The notes: generated by a model not told the origin, from the sequence alone. A stretch of 64,000 nt of DNA from Methylobacterium pseudosasicola (GCF_900114535.1 NZ_FOTK01000024.1:1-64000), one strand, 5' to 3'; shown: positions 34,216 to 43,425, counted from the stretch's first letter. Program-made: numbers and translations.

Positions 34216-34232
34216 GCCGCCCCACCGGCGGC
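34216..34232 (-). promoter_or_regulatory. Candidate riboswitch expression-platform hairpin before cbtB
   Basis: In the mRNA, GCCGCC-GGTGG-GGCGGC forms a short hairpin that ends one nucleotide before the cbtB GGAG ribosome-binding site. It could switch access to that site, pointing to translational control. The alternative pairing with the aptamer was not computed. Confidence 0.4.
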
Positions 34233-34251
34233 ATTGTGGGATCTCATCGCG

Positions 34252-34415
34252 ACGGCAGGTCTCCTGGCTCGCGGCTCGGCGCGCCTGCCGCCTTCCCGGA
34301 TCGCTCCGGTGGCCACTGGCAGACGCTCGCCGCTCACAGTTGCGGGGGCAGCCGCGGATTCGGAACTCGCGCTCCTCACCGCATTCCCTTTTCACCCCGT
34401 TGCCGGGGCACCGTC
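34252..34415 (-). promoter_or_regulatory. Cobalamin riboswitch
   Basis: On the minus strand the B12 box AGCCAGGAGACCTGCC lies at 34254-34269 and the core GCTGCCCCCGCAACTGTGAG at about 34334-34353, followed by GCCAGTGGCCACCGG; all are hallmark segments of the AdoCbl-type aptamer. The 5' boundary (GGTGCCCCGGCAACGGGGTG near 34412) is estimated. It stands about 50 nt before cbtB and should lower expression of the cbt-cob operon when cobalamin is plentiful. Confidence 0.96.
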
Positions 34416-34636
34416 ACGGGATCGTTGTAGACGCATGACAGCTCTCGCACAACGGAGGCGCGACGGAATCGTTTCCGGTCCTTTAGGAAACGGCGCGGAT
34501 ATGCAGGTCGAGCGGCGGTGACCAAAATTCGGCCGTTTCCGGGCGCGGAGCGCCGGGACGGACCCCTTGCGCCCGCGCAGCCTCACCGGCGCGACCGCAT
34601 CATGACGGCCCCGGCAGCCGGATTGTCCCCGAACAC

Positions 34637-35668
34637 ATGAGCGTGATGTCGATGCGTACCCTGACGCTGGTCTTAGCTATCCTGGCGGCGGCGTCCCTGC
34701 CCGTCCGGGCCGATGACAGCACAGCCGAGCTCGCCGCCGGCGGTCTCGTCCTGGAGAAGACCGACACCGTCGCCCTGATCGCCGAGGATCTGTACCTGTC
34801 GGAGAAGGCCGTGCGGATCGACGACCGGTTCCGCAACCGGACCGACGCGGATGTCGAGACCAATATCGTGTTTCCGATGCCCGACATCACCGGCGATCTC
34901 GATCGGCACGGCTCGATACCCGACCCGGCGCACGACAACTTCCTCCGGTTCACGATCGAGATCGACGGCCAGTCCGTGACACCCGAGATCGAGCAGCGGG
35001 CCTTCCTGCTCCGGAATGGCAAGCCTCCCATCGAGATCAGTGACCGGCTGAGAGCCTTGTCCATTCCGCTTGTGCCGACCGTGGAGGCGACGGAGGAGGC
35101 CCTGCGCCGCCTCGGCGAGAACCAGCGCATGGCCTTGATCCAGGCCGGCATCCTGGAGCGGCAGGTGCATAAGGACGGCACGATCGCGGACGTGCCGCTC
35201 TGGACGCTGAAGTCGAAGTTCTGGCGTCGGCAGGTCTTCCCGGCCGGCCGTGAGATCGCGATCCGCACGAGCTACGTGCCGAGCCTCGGCGGCCTGTCCA
35301 GCCTGTCCTACGGGTCCCCGGACTTGGACCCGCCGCGGAAGGCTCAGTATGTCAACCGGTACTGCACGGAGCCCGCCTTCGAGAAGGTGGCCCAGGCCCT
35401 GTATCGCCGGGCGAGCGCGGATGGCAGCCGGTCGTTCCAGGCCTATGAGCGCTACCTCACCTATGGGATCACGTCGGGGGGCAACGGGGCTGGACCGATT
35501 GGGACGTTCAGGCTTGTCGTGGACAAGGGCGATCCCGCGACTCAGGTCGCGTTCTGCGCCGCTAACCTCAAGAAGATCGGCCCGACGACCTTCGAGACGG
35601 TCGTGAAGGACTACGTCCCCAAGCGCGACATCGACATTCTTTTTCTGAAGACCGGGACGGGCGATTGA
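34637..35668 (+). CDS. DUF4424 exported protein
   Basis: A 343-residue protein with a signal peptide (MRTLTLVLAILAAASLPVRADD) and a DUF4424-like body: EKTDTVALIAEDLYLSEKAVRIDDRFRNRTDADVETNIVFPMPDI, REIAIRTSYVPSLGG and YLTYGITSGGNGAGPIGTFRLVVDKG, ending KRDIDILFL. These are periplasmic or surface proteins of unknown function, often with a beta-rich sandwich and a central stretch of charged helices (about residues 130-175). The gene is divergent from the riboswitch-cob operon and has its own promoter region of about 220 bp. The start at 34637 gives MSVMSMRTL; ATG at 34649 or 34655 is also possible. Confidence 0.85.
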   Translation: MSVMSMRTLTLVLAILAAASLPVRADDSTAELAAGGLVLEKTDTVALIAEDLYLSEKAVRIDDRFRNRTDADVETNIVFPMPDITGDLDRHGSIPDPAHDNFLRFTIEIDGQSVTPEIEQRAFLLRNGKPPIEISDRLRALSIPLVPTVEATEEALRRLGENQRMALIQAGILERQVHKDGTIADVPLWTLKSKFWRRQVFPAGREIAIRTSYVPSLGGLSSLSYGSPDLDPPRKAQYVNRYCTEPAFEKVAQALYRRASADGSRSFQAYERYLTYGITSGGNGAGPIGTFRLVVDKGDPATQVAFCAANLKKIGPTTFETVVKDYVPKRDIDILFLKTGTGD

Positions 35669-35883
35669 GCCGTTTTTTTGGAGGGTTTGGCGACCGGCTG
35701 CGCGCGTTCCGGGCATCGCTGCCTGGCGGGACGGGCTCTCGGTTTGATATCGACGCGTCCCGGCTCTGATCCCGCGGTAGCGGAACCGAGCCGGGCTTGA
35801 CGGGCCCGTCCCGATGCGGGCACCGCCGGGCGCGCCGTCCGGCCGCGTCCCCGGCGCGACCGGCCCAGATCCGCCCCGGAGAC

Positions 35884-37242
35884 ATGATGGCCTCGGCTGA
35901 CGCCTCGAATCCCGCCCTCGTCGACCTCGCCGCTGGTCGCGCGCCGCGGACGGTCGTGGTCGGGGACAGGACATGGCTGGAGATCGATCTCGCCGGCCGC
36001 TTCCCGATCCAGTCCGTCACCGGTATTCCGTGCGAGGCGGGGGAGCCGGCCACCGACGATGCGGTTCAGGTCTCGCAGGACGGCGTCTCCTGGACGGAGC
36101 CCGGCATTGCGTCCCGGAAGGTCGAGGCGGGCTCCGGCACGGCCATCATCGAAGCCGACGAGCGCGCCTGGGCGCGGTTCGTGCGCGTCGCGGTGCCGAA
36201 TTCCGATACGGTCGCCGCAATTCAGGTCTGTTCGGAGGAGGCCGCCATCGACCTGCTCGCCTTGCGCGCGATGCTGGACCTCGACATCACGCTCTTGAAC
36301 GAGAAGCCGGGCGCCAACGCCTATCTCGCCTACAGTCTCACGAGCGGCCCCGGTCGGGCGAGCCGCACCCTCGTCGGCCTGTCGCTGTTCGAGAACGGTG
36401 CGTTCGGTAATTGCCTGGTCCAGTACATCATCGCGGTCTCGGTCGCGAAGGCGCTGAACCTGAAATACATCAAGGTCCCCAAGGTCGACCGCAGCAAGGT
36501 GATCTTCCTGACTGAGCGGCTGACCCGCGACGGCATCACCTTCATCCCGCCGGACGAGGACCTGCCGCCGGACGGCTATTTCCTCTCCGGCCTGTACTTC
36601 GATCCGACCCAGTTCCAGCGGCTTGTGGGCCTCGACGCCCCGCCGGATTCGCAGACGCTCATCCGGGAGATCATCCGCCCGCTGTTCAACGGACTGCCTT
36701 CGACGTTCCCGAAGAAGCCCGACGATCAACTCCTGATCCATATCCGCTCGGGCGACATCTTCAGCACTTGGGTCGATCCGCATTATCCGCAGCCGCCCTT
36801 TGCCTTCTACCGCATGGTCATCGACCGGCTACGCGGCGAGGACCGGATCCGCTCGGTGAAGCTGGTCTTCGAGAACCGGCTGAACCCGGTAATCGCCGAG
36901 GTCGAAGCCTATGCAAAAAGCCTCGGCCTGCCGGTCGAGACGCAGAGCGAATCCCTGATCGCCGACGTCGCGGCCTTGGTGGGCGGCCGCTACCTCGTCT
37001 TTGGCCTGGGCACGTTCGGCCCGGCGATCTGTCATCTGTCCGAGCAGGTCGAGCAGGTCTTCTACTTCGCGTCCAATTGGCCGCAGGCCTTTCACGGGAT
37101 CCAGACCATCGGCAAGCTGGTCGAGGTCCGGGACATCGAGGGCCGCTACATGAAGGTCGGCGAGTGGCAGAACACCGACGCCCAGCGCCGGATGATGATC
37201 GACTACCCGGCCGAAGCCCTTGCGTTCGATGACGCGGCCTGA
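35884..37242 (+). CDS. Glycosyltransferase-like protein with HxRxGD motif and N-terminal discoidin-like domain
   Basis: A 452-residue protein. Residues ~1-130 look like an F5/8 type C (discoidin-like) sugar-binding domain: NPALVDLAAGRAPRTVVVGDRTWLEIDLAGRF, VQVSQDGVSWTEPG and ARFVRVAVPNSDTV. Residues ~165-430 resemble fucosyltransferase-like GT folds: GAFGNCLVQYIIAVSVAKAL near the N-end (nucleotide-sugar region) and HIRSGDIF at residues 286-293 (HxRxGD), then GGRYLVFGLGTFGPAICHLS. The sugar donor cannot be told. A cytosolic protein is expected as there is no signal peptide. ATG at 35884 is followed by another at 35887, with GGAG just upstream. It stands alone before the transporter gene. Confidence 0.7.
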   Translation: MMASADASNPALVDLAAGRAPRTVVVGDRTWLEIDLAGRFPIQSVTGIPCEAGEPATDDAVQVSQDGVSWTEPGIASRKVEAGSGTAIIEADERAWARFVRVAVPNSDTVAAIQVCSEEAAIDLLALRAMLDLDITLLNEKPGANAYLAYSLTSGPGRASRTLVGLSLFENGAFGNCLVQYIIAVSVAKALNLKYIKVPKVDRSKVIFLTERLTRDGITFIPPDEDLPPDGYFLSGLYFDPTQFQRLVGLDAPPDSQTLIREIIRPLFNGLPSTFPKKPDDQLLIHIRSGDIFSTWVDPHYPQPPFAFYRMVIDRLRGEDRIRSVKLVFENRLNPVIAEVEAYAKSLGLPVETQSESLIADVAALVGGRYLVFGLGTFGPAICHLSEQVEQVFYFASNWPQAFHGIQTIGKLVEVRDIEGRYMKVGEWQNTDAQRRMMIDYPAEALAFDDAA

Positions 37243-37539
37243 GCATTCGCTCGAAGGCCGGTGAGGCGGCCGTCCAGCGCGTGTGCCGACGCAGCGAGCG
37301 TCACGTGTGTGATCGGCCCTATGCGTCGCGGGAGCGCCCTGGCGTCTCAGGCATGAATGCCCGGTCGCTGCTTCAATGCCGCAAGCAAGGGGTGGTCGAT
37401 CGACCACCGCCCTCACAGGTCGCTCCCATACGTATTCAATTCATCGGCCGGTCATTCTCGAACTTAATCAATCCTGTTGCCGAATTTGGTCTCCATATGT
37501 AGCTTTCATGACTAATATAAGCGGCAGGGCTGTCCGGTC
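37243..37539. other. Gene-free region before the MHS transporter
   Basis: About 300 bp. The last 110 bp are AT-rich (for example CGAACTTAATCAATCCTG and CATGACTAATATAAGC) and probably contain the transporter promoter; I cannot assign clear -35 and -10 boxes. Confidence 0.5.
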
Positions 37540-38886
37540 ATGAAATTCGCCCCTCTCGGCGGTGCGCCGACTTCCGAGCACGGCCGCATCGGCGCCGAGA
37601 TCGGCGTGGCGCCGGCCCCGTCGCTGCGAAGCCGATCCGTCATCGCCGGCGCCATCGGCAACATGCTCGAATGGTACGACTTCGCGATCTACGGCTATTT
37701 CAGCGCCGTCATCGGCCGGAACTTCTTCCCGTCAGACAGCCCGACGACCTCGCTGCTCTCGGCCTTCGCGGTCTTCGCCGCGGCGTTCTTCATGCGCCCG
37801 ATCGGGGGCGTCGTGTTCGGCCATATCGGGGATCGTTACGGCCGCAAATCGGCGCTGCTGCTGTCGGCCGGCCTCATGACGGTCTCGACCTTCGCGATGG
37901 GCTGCCTGCCCACCGACGCCTCCGCGGGGATCCTCGCGCCGGTGCTGCTGGTGCTACTGCGGCTCGGCCAGGGCCTCTCGGTAGGCGGCGAGTACACCTC
38001 GTCGGCGGTCTTCCTGTCCGAGACCGCCGAACCGGCCCGGCGTGGCTTGACGGGCAGCCTCGCCTGCATCGGCGCGGCTGGCGGGATCCTGCTCGGCTCG
38101 GTCTCCGGAGCTCTCGTCACCGGCCTGCTGACACCGGAAGAGGTGCAGGCCTGGGGTTGGCGCCTGCCGTTCCTGGCCGGGATCGCGCTGGGCGCCTTCA
38201 TCATCGTGCTGCGGCGGCACATGGACGAGCGGCATATCGACGAGGCCCTCGGGACCGATCCCGCCCTGGCGGACCATCGCTCGCCGTTGCGGGCGGCGAT
38301 CGCGATTGACGGACCGGCCATGGCGCGAGCCTTCGCCATGAATCTAGGCATCGCCTGCGGCTTCTACGTCGTGTTCGTCTATCTCGTGACCTACCTGCAC
38401 ACCGTGGCGGGCCTCCCGCAGCACACGGCGTTCCTAATCAACTCCCTCGCCATGGTCACGCAAGCCGTCTGCATTCCGATCGCAGGCGCCGTGTCCGACC
38501 GCATCGGACGCAAGCGGGTCCTGATCCTGGCCGGTGCCGGCCTCACCCTTCTGGCATGGCCCCTGTTTGGGCTGATGGCGGGCGGACAGATCGCCGTGAT
38601 CGTCGTGTGCCAGATCGTCTTGGCGGTGTTGGTGGCCAGCTATGCCTCGGTGATCCCGATCGCCTTCGTCGAGATGTTCCACCACCGGACACGCTGCACC
38701 GCGCTGGCGATCAGCTTCAACGCCTCCATGGCGCTCGTCGGCGGGACGGCGCCCATGGCGGCCACTTGGATCGTCCACCGCCTCGGGTTCACGACGGGTC
38801 CGGGCCTCTACGTGGCCATGCTGTCGGCCGTGTCGCTGGCGGCGGTTCTGACCATGCGCGACCGAACCGGCGAGGCTCTCACATAA
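37540..38886 (+). CDS. MFS transporter, metabolite:H+ symporter (MHS) family
   Basis: A 448-residue protein with twelve expected transmembrane helices and the family hallmarks: AGAIGNMLEWYDFAIYGYFSAVIGRNFFPS at the first helix, FGHIGDRYGRKSALLLSAGLM (loop 2-3 motif), RLGQGLSVGGEYTSSAVFLSE and AGAVSDRIGRKRVL. MHS members (ProP, KgtP, CitH types) move osmolytes or dicarboxylates with protons across the inner membrane; the substrate here is not decided by sequence alone. The ATG at 37540 is preceded by an AT-rich region. Confidence 0.93.
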   Translation: MKFAPLGGAPTSEHGRIGAEIGVAPAPSLRSRSVIAGAIGNMLEWYDFAIYGYFSAVIGRNFFPSDSPTTSLLSAFAVFAAAFFMRPIGGVVFGHIGDRYGRKSALLLSAGLMTVSTFAMGCLPTDASAGILAPVLLVLLRLGQGLSVGGEYTSSAVFLSETAEPARRGLTGSLACIGAAGGILLGSVSGALVTGLLTPEEVQAWGWRLPFLAGIALGAFIIVLRRHMDERHIDEALGTDPALADHRSPLRAAIAIDGPAMARAFAMNLGIACGFYVVFVYLVTYLHTVAGLPQHTAFLINSLAMVTQAVCIPIAGAVSDRIGRKRVLILAGAGLTLLAWPLFGLMAGGQIAVIVVCQIVLAVLVASYASVIPIAFVEMFHHRTRCTALAISFNASMALVGGTAPMAATWIVHRLGFTTGPGLYVAMLSAVSLAAVLTMRDRTGEALT

Positions 38887-38977
38887 CCCTGTCCGTCACG
38901 GCCGAGGACATTAGTGAGCCAAGCCCAAACACCTTCGGGCGTTCTTGAAGGTTTGCGCCGACGGCCCAAACCCGACT

Positions 38978-39820
38978 TCAGAACGCGCCCGCGAATCGCG
39001 CCGGGATGCGCCAGAGGTCGGGCTCGACGGACCAGTCCTTCCTCTCGATCGCGTCCGAGAATCTAAGCTTCGTCCTCTCGAAATGCGGCTCACCTTTTCG
39101 CATCTGGACATCACGCCGCGGCAGCAGCGCCACTTCGGAGCGTATGTGATTGACGAACACGTCTGGCGTTATCGTGTGATGTGAATGCTGTAACCCGATC
39201 GGCGCGGTCGCATTTCGCTTCTTCTGGCGCTCGTACAGAATATCGATGTCGCAATGGGCGATGTGAAATAAAAAAATGTCGCCGAAGCTCGGGCGATGAT
39301 GCCCGGTTATGCAATGAAATCCGTGCATCCAATCGATGCGGCCGGCAATCAAGGTCGGCTTGCAGAGCGTCGAGATTGGGCGCGCAAACTGACGTTGATG
39401 GGAGATCGGGACGCTGAGGTCGATTTGCGCTTCTTCAGCGACATGCACGACATCGACGCCGAACAAGGTCAAGACACGAGGTAGGTTCTGTGTGGCGGCA
39501 CAATATTTGAGCGTGGGGGAGACGTTCGGATCCGGAACGACCAGTTCGTCCGCGTCCGTGTAGAGAACACGGTTATATCCCAGGAACAGGGCCGAGCAGA
39601 AATCGCGCACTGCCGCAGCGCGAGCGTCTTCATCCATGGGCGTGCGGGGAAGGCGTATGATATTCGCGCGGATGTTTTTGGTAGATGCGTCGTCGGACCC
39701 GTGGTCGATGATGTAGCAATGCTCGAGTCCAACCTGTCGTTCGTAATGTCTCAGCCAGATCGGCAGAAGGACCGTCTCGTTATAGGCCATCGTTACGACG
39801 GCGAGCGGTTGTTTCTCCAT
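38978..39820 (-). CDS. Family 2/92-like glycosyltransferase
   Basis: A 280-residue protein starting MEKQPLAVVTMAYNETVLLPIWLRHYERQVG, the nucleotide-sugar-binding start of Glyco_tranf_2_4/GT92-like enzymes, with the DxD metal motif in LYTDADELVV (D89-A90-D91) and a His-rich C-terminal half. Base composition is distinctly lower in GC than the flanking genes (for example the ATTCGCGCGGATGTTTTTGG stretch around 39665), suggesting acquisition. It lies 35 bp downstream of the methyltransferase gene, likely in one unit. The frame is open 21 bp further upstream of the chosen ATG. Confidence 0.8.
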   Translation of the reverse strand: MEKQPLAVVTMAYNETVLLPIWLRHYERQVGLEHCYIIDHGSDDASTKNIRANIIRLPRTPMDEDARAAAVRDFCSALFLGYNRVLYTDADELVVPDPNVSPTLKYCAATQNLPRVLTLFGVDVVHVAEEAQIDLSVPISHQRQFARPISTLCKPTLIAGRIDWMHGFHCITGHHRPSFGDIFLFHIAHCDIDILYERQKKRNATAPIGLQHSHHTITPDVFVNHIRSEVALLPRRDVQMRKGEPHFERTKLRFSDAIERKDWSVEPDLWRIPARFAGAF

Positions 39821-39855
39821 GGCGTTCCCCCACCACGTCATGCGTTGTGTAGCGT

Positions 39856-40653
39856 TCAGCGGCGTCGCGTGGCAATGATCGACGGTCTGGTGGCGAGGCG
39901 GGGACCGGACGCATCGTCGTTATGAAGTGCATGCGCCTGCGTGAACGCGATATTGAAGCCAAGATTATCGAAGATTTTGGTGTAGAGACCGCGGGAGAGA
40001 TGCCACCACACGTAGAAGATATTCGGATTGTCCAGGTTCGTGATCGGGTGGATCACGAGCTCATCGAGTGGCAGAACGTCGGTGAAGGGGATCAGAACCG
40101 CTTCCTTGGCGAGCCGAGCCCAGGCCCCGATCGCGTAGACTGGATCTGACAGGTGCTCGACGATGGCGCCGGCCATCACGACATCGAAGATCTGCACCGG
40201 CCACTCGTAGAGCTCAGCCATCGGCGCGTACACGCATCTGGACCGGCTATCGAACTTCTTCCAAGCATACCACCAGGAATTCTTGATCGGATTTAGATTC
40301 TCGCGTTCCCACACCTCACGGGACGTCACGATATCCCGGTAGGACAGAGATTGTTCGAATGGAAAATGCCTGAATTCGTGAGTCGTGGCCGCATCGAAAC
40401 CCGTTACGGTGGCGCCGGCTTGTTCAGCCTTGAATGCGAAAAAACCGGAGGCCGTCCCGACATCGAGAACTGTTTTTCCCTGCAAATCATAGCCACCAAT
40501 ATAATGATCGAAATCGTCGATCGTCCAACTTCCCTTGACGGTCTCGCCGTCCGGGAATGACATCGAATGATACCAGTAGCGTCTATCGTGTTCTCCAATC
40601 AGCCGCGGCGTTTCTAAGTTCGGGGCTCGCATACTGCGGGATTGATCAAACAC
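39856..40653 (-). CDS. Class I SAM-dependent methyltransferase
   Basis: A 265-residue methyltransferase. LQGKTVLDVGTASGFFAFKAEQAGATVTGFDA is motif I with its acidic residue, and FDVVMAGAIVEHLSDPVYAIG is the motif II/III region. An N-terminal extension (RYWYHSMSFPDGETVKGSW) is typical of methyltransferases that act with polysaccharide or small-molecule pathways. The start is GTG at 40653, with AAAGGA about 12 nt upstream; ATG at 40632 lacks a ribosome-binding site. GC is low compared with the core genes. It probably forms a unit with the glycosyltransferase downstream. Confidence 0.85.
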   Translation of the reverse strand: MFDQSRSMRAPNLETPRLIGEHDRRYWYHSMSFPDGETVKGSWTIDDFDHYIGGYDLQGKTVLDVGTASGFFAFKAEQAGATVTGFDAATTHEFRHFPFEQSLSYRDIVTSREVWERENLNPIKNSWWYAWKKFDSRSRCVYAPMAELYEWPVQIFDVVMAGAIVEHLSDPVYAIGAWARLAKEAVLIPFTDVLPLDELVIHPITNLDNPNIFYVWWHLSRGLYTKIFDNLGFNIAFTQAHALHNDDASGPRLATRPSIIATRRR

Positions 40654-41380
40654 GTCAGGCCATCCTTTCGGATTGTGATTTGCATTAAAGTGCCTACAAG
40701 GCTCCTATACTGATTAACGTGCCGACATCAATCACTATAATCGCAGTGCCCGGCATATGTAACCTCTGGAATTTTTCGGAATTTCGAGTAAAAAAGTCCT
40801 ATTTCGCTCTATCCGGACTAGGGTCTGGTTCTCATAGCTTTGTATCCAGCTCGAATTCATTATTCGTTGGCGCGCGTGCGGGCCGTTAGGCTGAAAGTGC
40901 CCGATAGATCTGTCGGGCGTCTTCAAGGGGGGTGAGGCTTGGTTCGAGCAGCGCGAGATGACCGTCGATTTTAACGCGATGCGCCGGACGCATCGCAAGT
41001 CATCGAGCGCTCTCGACCCGCGTTTGGGTATCCTCGTCCAGAGCGTGTCGAAGCATTCGCGCCTCAGTGGTCACGACCGAGTTTTTCCGGCGCAGTCGAT
41101 GCCCCTATCGACGACAGGCGAACGATTCGGAGACCACACCCCCGATGCTTGTGAAGTCAGTCCTGATCAGCTTCGGCGGAGTGGGGCTCGTCCGGTCGCG
41201 GAGCCGAGACATCAGGGAGCGTGCCGATGTCGTCAATCGACAAGCAGCCGCGCTTCGGGTGCGGCTGCGCAGGAAACGGCACGCTCTTCGATCGGCGATC
41301 AGCAGGCCGATGCGCAAGGCTTGACGCAAGGTCGCTGACTGACGCTCAAAGCGCGTCGTTTTGCCTGGACACGGTGAGCC
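40654..41380. other. Gene-poor region, right edge of the variable segment
   Basis: About 730 bp with no gene I can support. The first 150 bp are AT-rich and hold the methyltransferase promoter. An open stretch on the plus strand (40958-41338) has no recognisable domain, biased Arg/Ser-rich composition and no ribosome-binding site, so I leave it out. The segment may be a scar of rearrangement. Confidence 0.55.
40704..40731 (-). promoter_or_regulatory. Candidate sigma-70-like promoter of the methyltransferase gene
   Basis: On the minus strand, TTGATG (40726-40731), a 16-nt spacer and TATAGG (40704-40709) lie about 50 nt before the GTG start, in an AT-rich stretch. The boxes match the consensus at 4 of 6 and 4 to 5 of 6 positions. 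Confidence 0.35.
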
Positions 41381-42970
41381 TCAGGGCGTGTCCTTGAGGC
41401 GTTCGGCTGGGGCTCCGGCCGCGGGGGCCGGTCCGGCGTCGCGCGCCGTCAAGGCGTCCTGATAGAGCTTCTGGACGTCCCGCTTGAACGCGGCGCGAGA
41501 ATCCGTCCGCGAATAGAACATGTGGCCGCCGGGATAGACCGCGAGGCTGAGGCGCCCGGCGCCGTAGGCCGGCACCTGGGCCAGGAGCAGCTTCGAGGCG
41601 TAATAGGGCGTCACCAGGTCGGTGAAGCCGTGAGCCACCAGCACCCGCAGGCGCCCGTCGAGGGCCAGGACGCCCTTGAGGTTCGAGAGCACCTCGGGTG
41701 CCTGTCGGCCGGAGCCCCAGCTCCAGCCGCGGTTCACGGCGTTGCTCAAAAGCTCGTAGCGCAGGTTCGGCACCGGCCATTTCAGCGTGCGCGCGTAGAG
41801 ATCGATCATGGCGCTGGTCAGCGGCGCCTGGAGTGCCGTGAGCTGCGGATCCTCGAAGCTCGGCTGCGCGGAATCCGGGTTCGGATCCCAGCCGGTGATG
41901 CCGGTGTCGTAGGCGCTGGTGACGCGGCCCTCCGCCCGGTCGACCTCCCGCTGGACGCTGCGAGTGGCGAGTCGCGCGGCCTGGGCGCGCACGAACGCGG
42001 GGTCGAAGCCGGTGAGCGGCGCGACCTTATCGGTCATCCGCGCGACGGCGGCGGTATCGCCGGGGCCCTTGAGCAGGTCGGCGAGATAGGGGCCCGCCGC
42101 ATAGGCCTCGGCCTCGCCGAGCAGCGCGGGGGTCGGGATCGTGCCGGCCCGCTCCAGGGCGCCGGCCGCCAGGGAAGGCAGCTTCAGCACGTAGCCCCAG
42201 GGATTGGCCCGGGGCGTCTCCAGCCAGCCGAAATCGAGCACCGGCGAGAGCAGCACCATCCCGGACAGGCCGATCCCGATCTCCTCCTGCAGCTTCTCGG
42301 TGATCAGCGGGCCGCGGAAGCCGCCATAGCTCTCGCCGACATAGAATTTCGGGCTCGCCATCCGGTCGTTGACCCGCAGGTAGCGGGCGATGACGGCGGC
42401 GAGCGTCGAGGCGTCGCTGTCGATGCTCCAGTAGGTCTTGCCGTTGCCGTCGCTGGCCCGGCTGTAGCCGGTGCCGACGGGATCGATGAAGACGAGGTCG
42501 GTGAAGTCGAGCCAGGTGCCATCATTGGGCGTCAGCGCCACCGGTTGCGACGGGCTGATGCTGGTCCCGCCGGTGGGCAGCCGCCAGGGGCCGATCGCGC
42601 CGATATTCAGGTAGGCGGAGGCCGCCCCAGGGCCGCCGTTGACCGCGAAGGTCACGGGCCGCTCGCGGCCGGCTTCCGGGGCCATCGTATAGGCGACATA
42701 GGCGATCTCGGCCTGGAGCTTACCAGCCTCGTCGACCAGCGGCAGGCTGCCGGCCGTGGCGGTGAAGTCTAGGCTGCGCCCGTCGGGGAGCTTGATGCTC
42801 TGCCGGGTGGCCGAATCCGGCGGGAGGCGGCGACCTTCCGGGCCGCGCGGCGCCGGCTTCGCCTCTTCCTGCGGTCCGGGGTGGTGGGCGTCCTGCGCGC
42901 GGAGCGGCAGCGGCGCTGCCGCGAGGGTGAGGGCGAGCGCGGCGTGCGCGAGACGCTTGCTGAGGGGCAC
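41381..42970 (-). CDS. S10 family serine carboxypeptidase-like exported peptidase
   Basis: A 529-residue protein with a signal peptide (KRLAHAALALTLAAAPLPLRAQ), so periplasmic or secreted. Family S10 alpha/beta-hydrolase features: oxyanion-hole segment NGGPGAASAYL, catalytic Ser214 in VGESYGG, the Asp in VAHGFTDLVTP and the His in YPGGHMFY. It probably removes C-terminal residues from peptides. The start is GTG at 42970, just 2 bp after the holC stop; the frame stays open far upstream through holC and pyrG, which is an accident of high GC. Confidence 0.9.
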   Translation of the reverse strand: MPLSKRLAHAALALTLAAAPLPLRAQDAHHPGPQEEAKPAPRGPEGRRLPPDSATRQSIKLPDGRSLDFTATAGSLPLVDEAGKLQAEIAYVAYTMAPEAGRERPVTFAVNGGPGAASAYLNIGAIGPWRLPTGGTSISPSQPVALTPNDGTWLDFTDLVFIDPVGTGYSRASDGNGKTYWSIDSDASTLAAVIARYLRVNDRMASPKFYVGESYGGFRGPLITEKLQEEIGIGLSGMVLLSPVLDFGWLETPRANPWGYVLKLPSLAAGALERAGTIPTPALLGEAEAYAAGPYLADLLKGPGDTAAVARMTDKVAPLTGFDPAFVRAQAARLATRSVQREVDRAEGRVTSAYDTGITGWDPNPDSAQPSFEDPQLTALQAPLTSAMIDLYARTLKWPVPNLRYELLSNAVNRGWSWGSGRQAPEVLSNLKGVLALDGRLRVLVAHGFTDLVTPYYASKLLLAQVPAYGAGRLSLAVYPGGHMFYSRTDSRAAFKRDVQKLYQDALTARDAGPAPAAGAPAERLKDTP

Positions 42971-42972
42971 GG

Positions 42973-43425
42973 TCAAGCCTTCTTGTTCCAACGGCCCGAA
43001 TCGTCCTGCTGCCAATAGGCGACGGCGTGACCCGCCTCCTTGGCCTGGCGCCACTGCTCGCGGGCGCGCAGCAGGGCGTCCTGGTCGGTCCCGTCGAACA
43101 GGATGCAGATCCGCTCGTAGCTGTCTGCGTCGGGCGGCAGGTCGGCGCCCTCGACCAGGAAGCGGATCGAGGCGGTGTTGGGGTTCACGTCGCGGAGCGT
43201 CAGCACCACCGGCTGGCCGGCGGCATCGGGGTCGCGGTCGGTGCCGTGCGGCAGGAAGCTCTCGTCGGAATAGGTCCAGAGGTGGTCGTCGAGGGCCTGC
43301 AGCCGCTCCTCGGAGGCCGCCTGGATCGCGGCTTGCCAGCCCCGGCCGAGCGAGCGCTCGACGAGGTTCGGCAGCACCTTCTCCAGGGGCTGGCGCTGCA
43401 TGTGGTAGAACAGGATCTCGGTCAC
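42973..43425 (-). CDS. holC: DNA polymerase III subunit chi
   Basis: A 150-residue protein with HolC features: MTEILFYHMQRQPLEKVLPNLVERSLGRGWQAAIQA, LDDHLWTYSDESFLPHG and RICILFDGTDQDALLRAREQWRQ. Chi bridges the clamp loader and single-stranded DNA-binding protein at the replication fork. The start is GTG at 43425. It lies 66 bp after pyrG and 2 bp before the S10 peptidase gene on the same strand. Confidence 0.94.
   Translation of the reverse strand: MTEILFYHMQRQPLEKVLPNLVERSLGRGWQAAIQAASEERLQALDDHLWTYSDESFLPHGTDRDPDAAGQPVVLTLRDVNPNTASIRFLVEGADLPPDADSYERICILFDGTDQDALLRAREQWRQAKEAGHAVAYWQQDDSGRWNKKA

Noticed and set aside
40958..41338. 126-codon open frame in the 0.7-kb gap
   Set aside because: No domain, no ribosome-binding site and composition like non-coding high-GC sequence.
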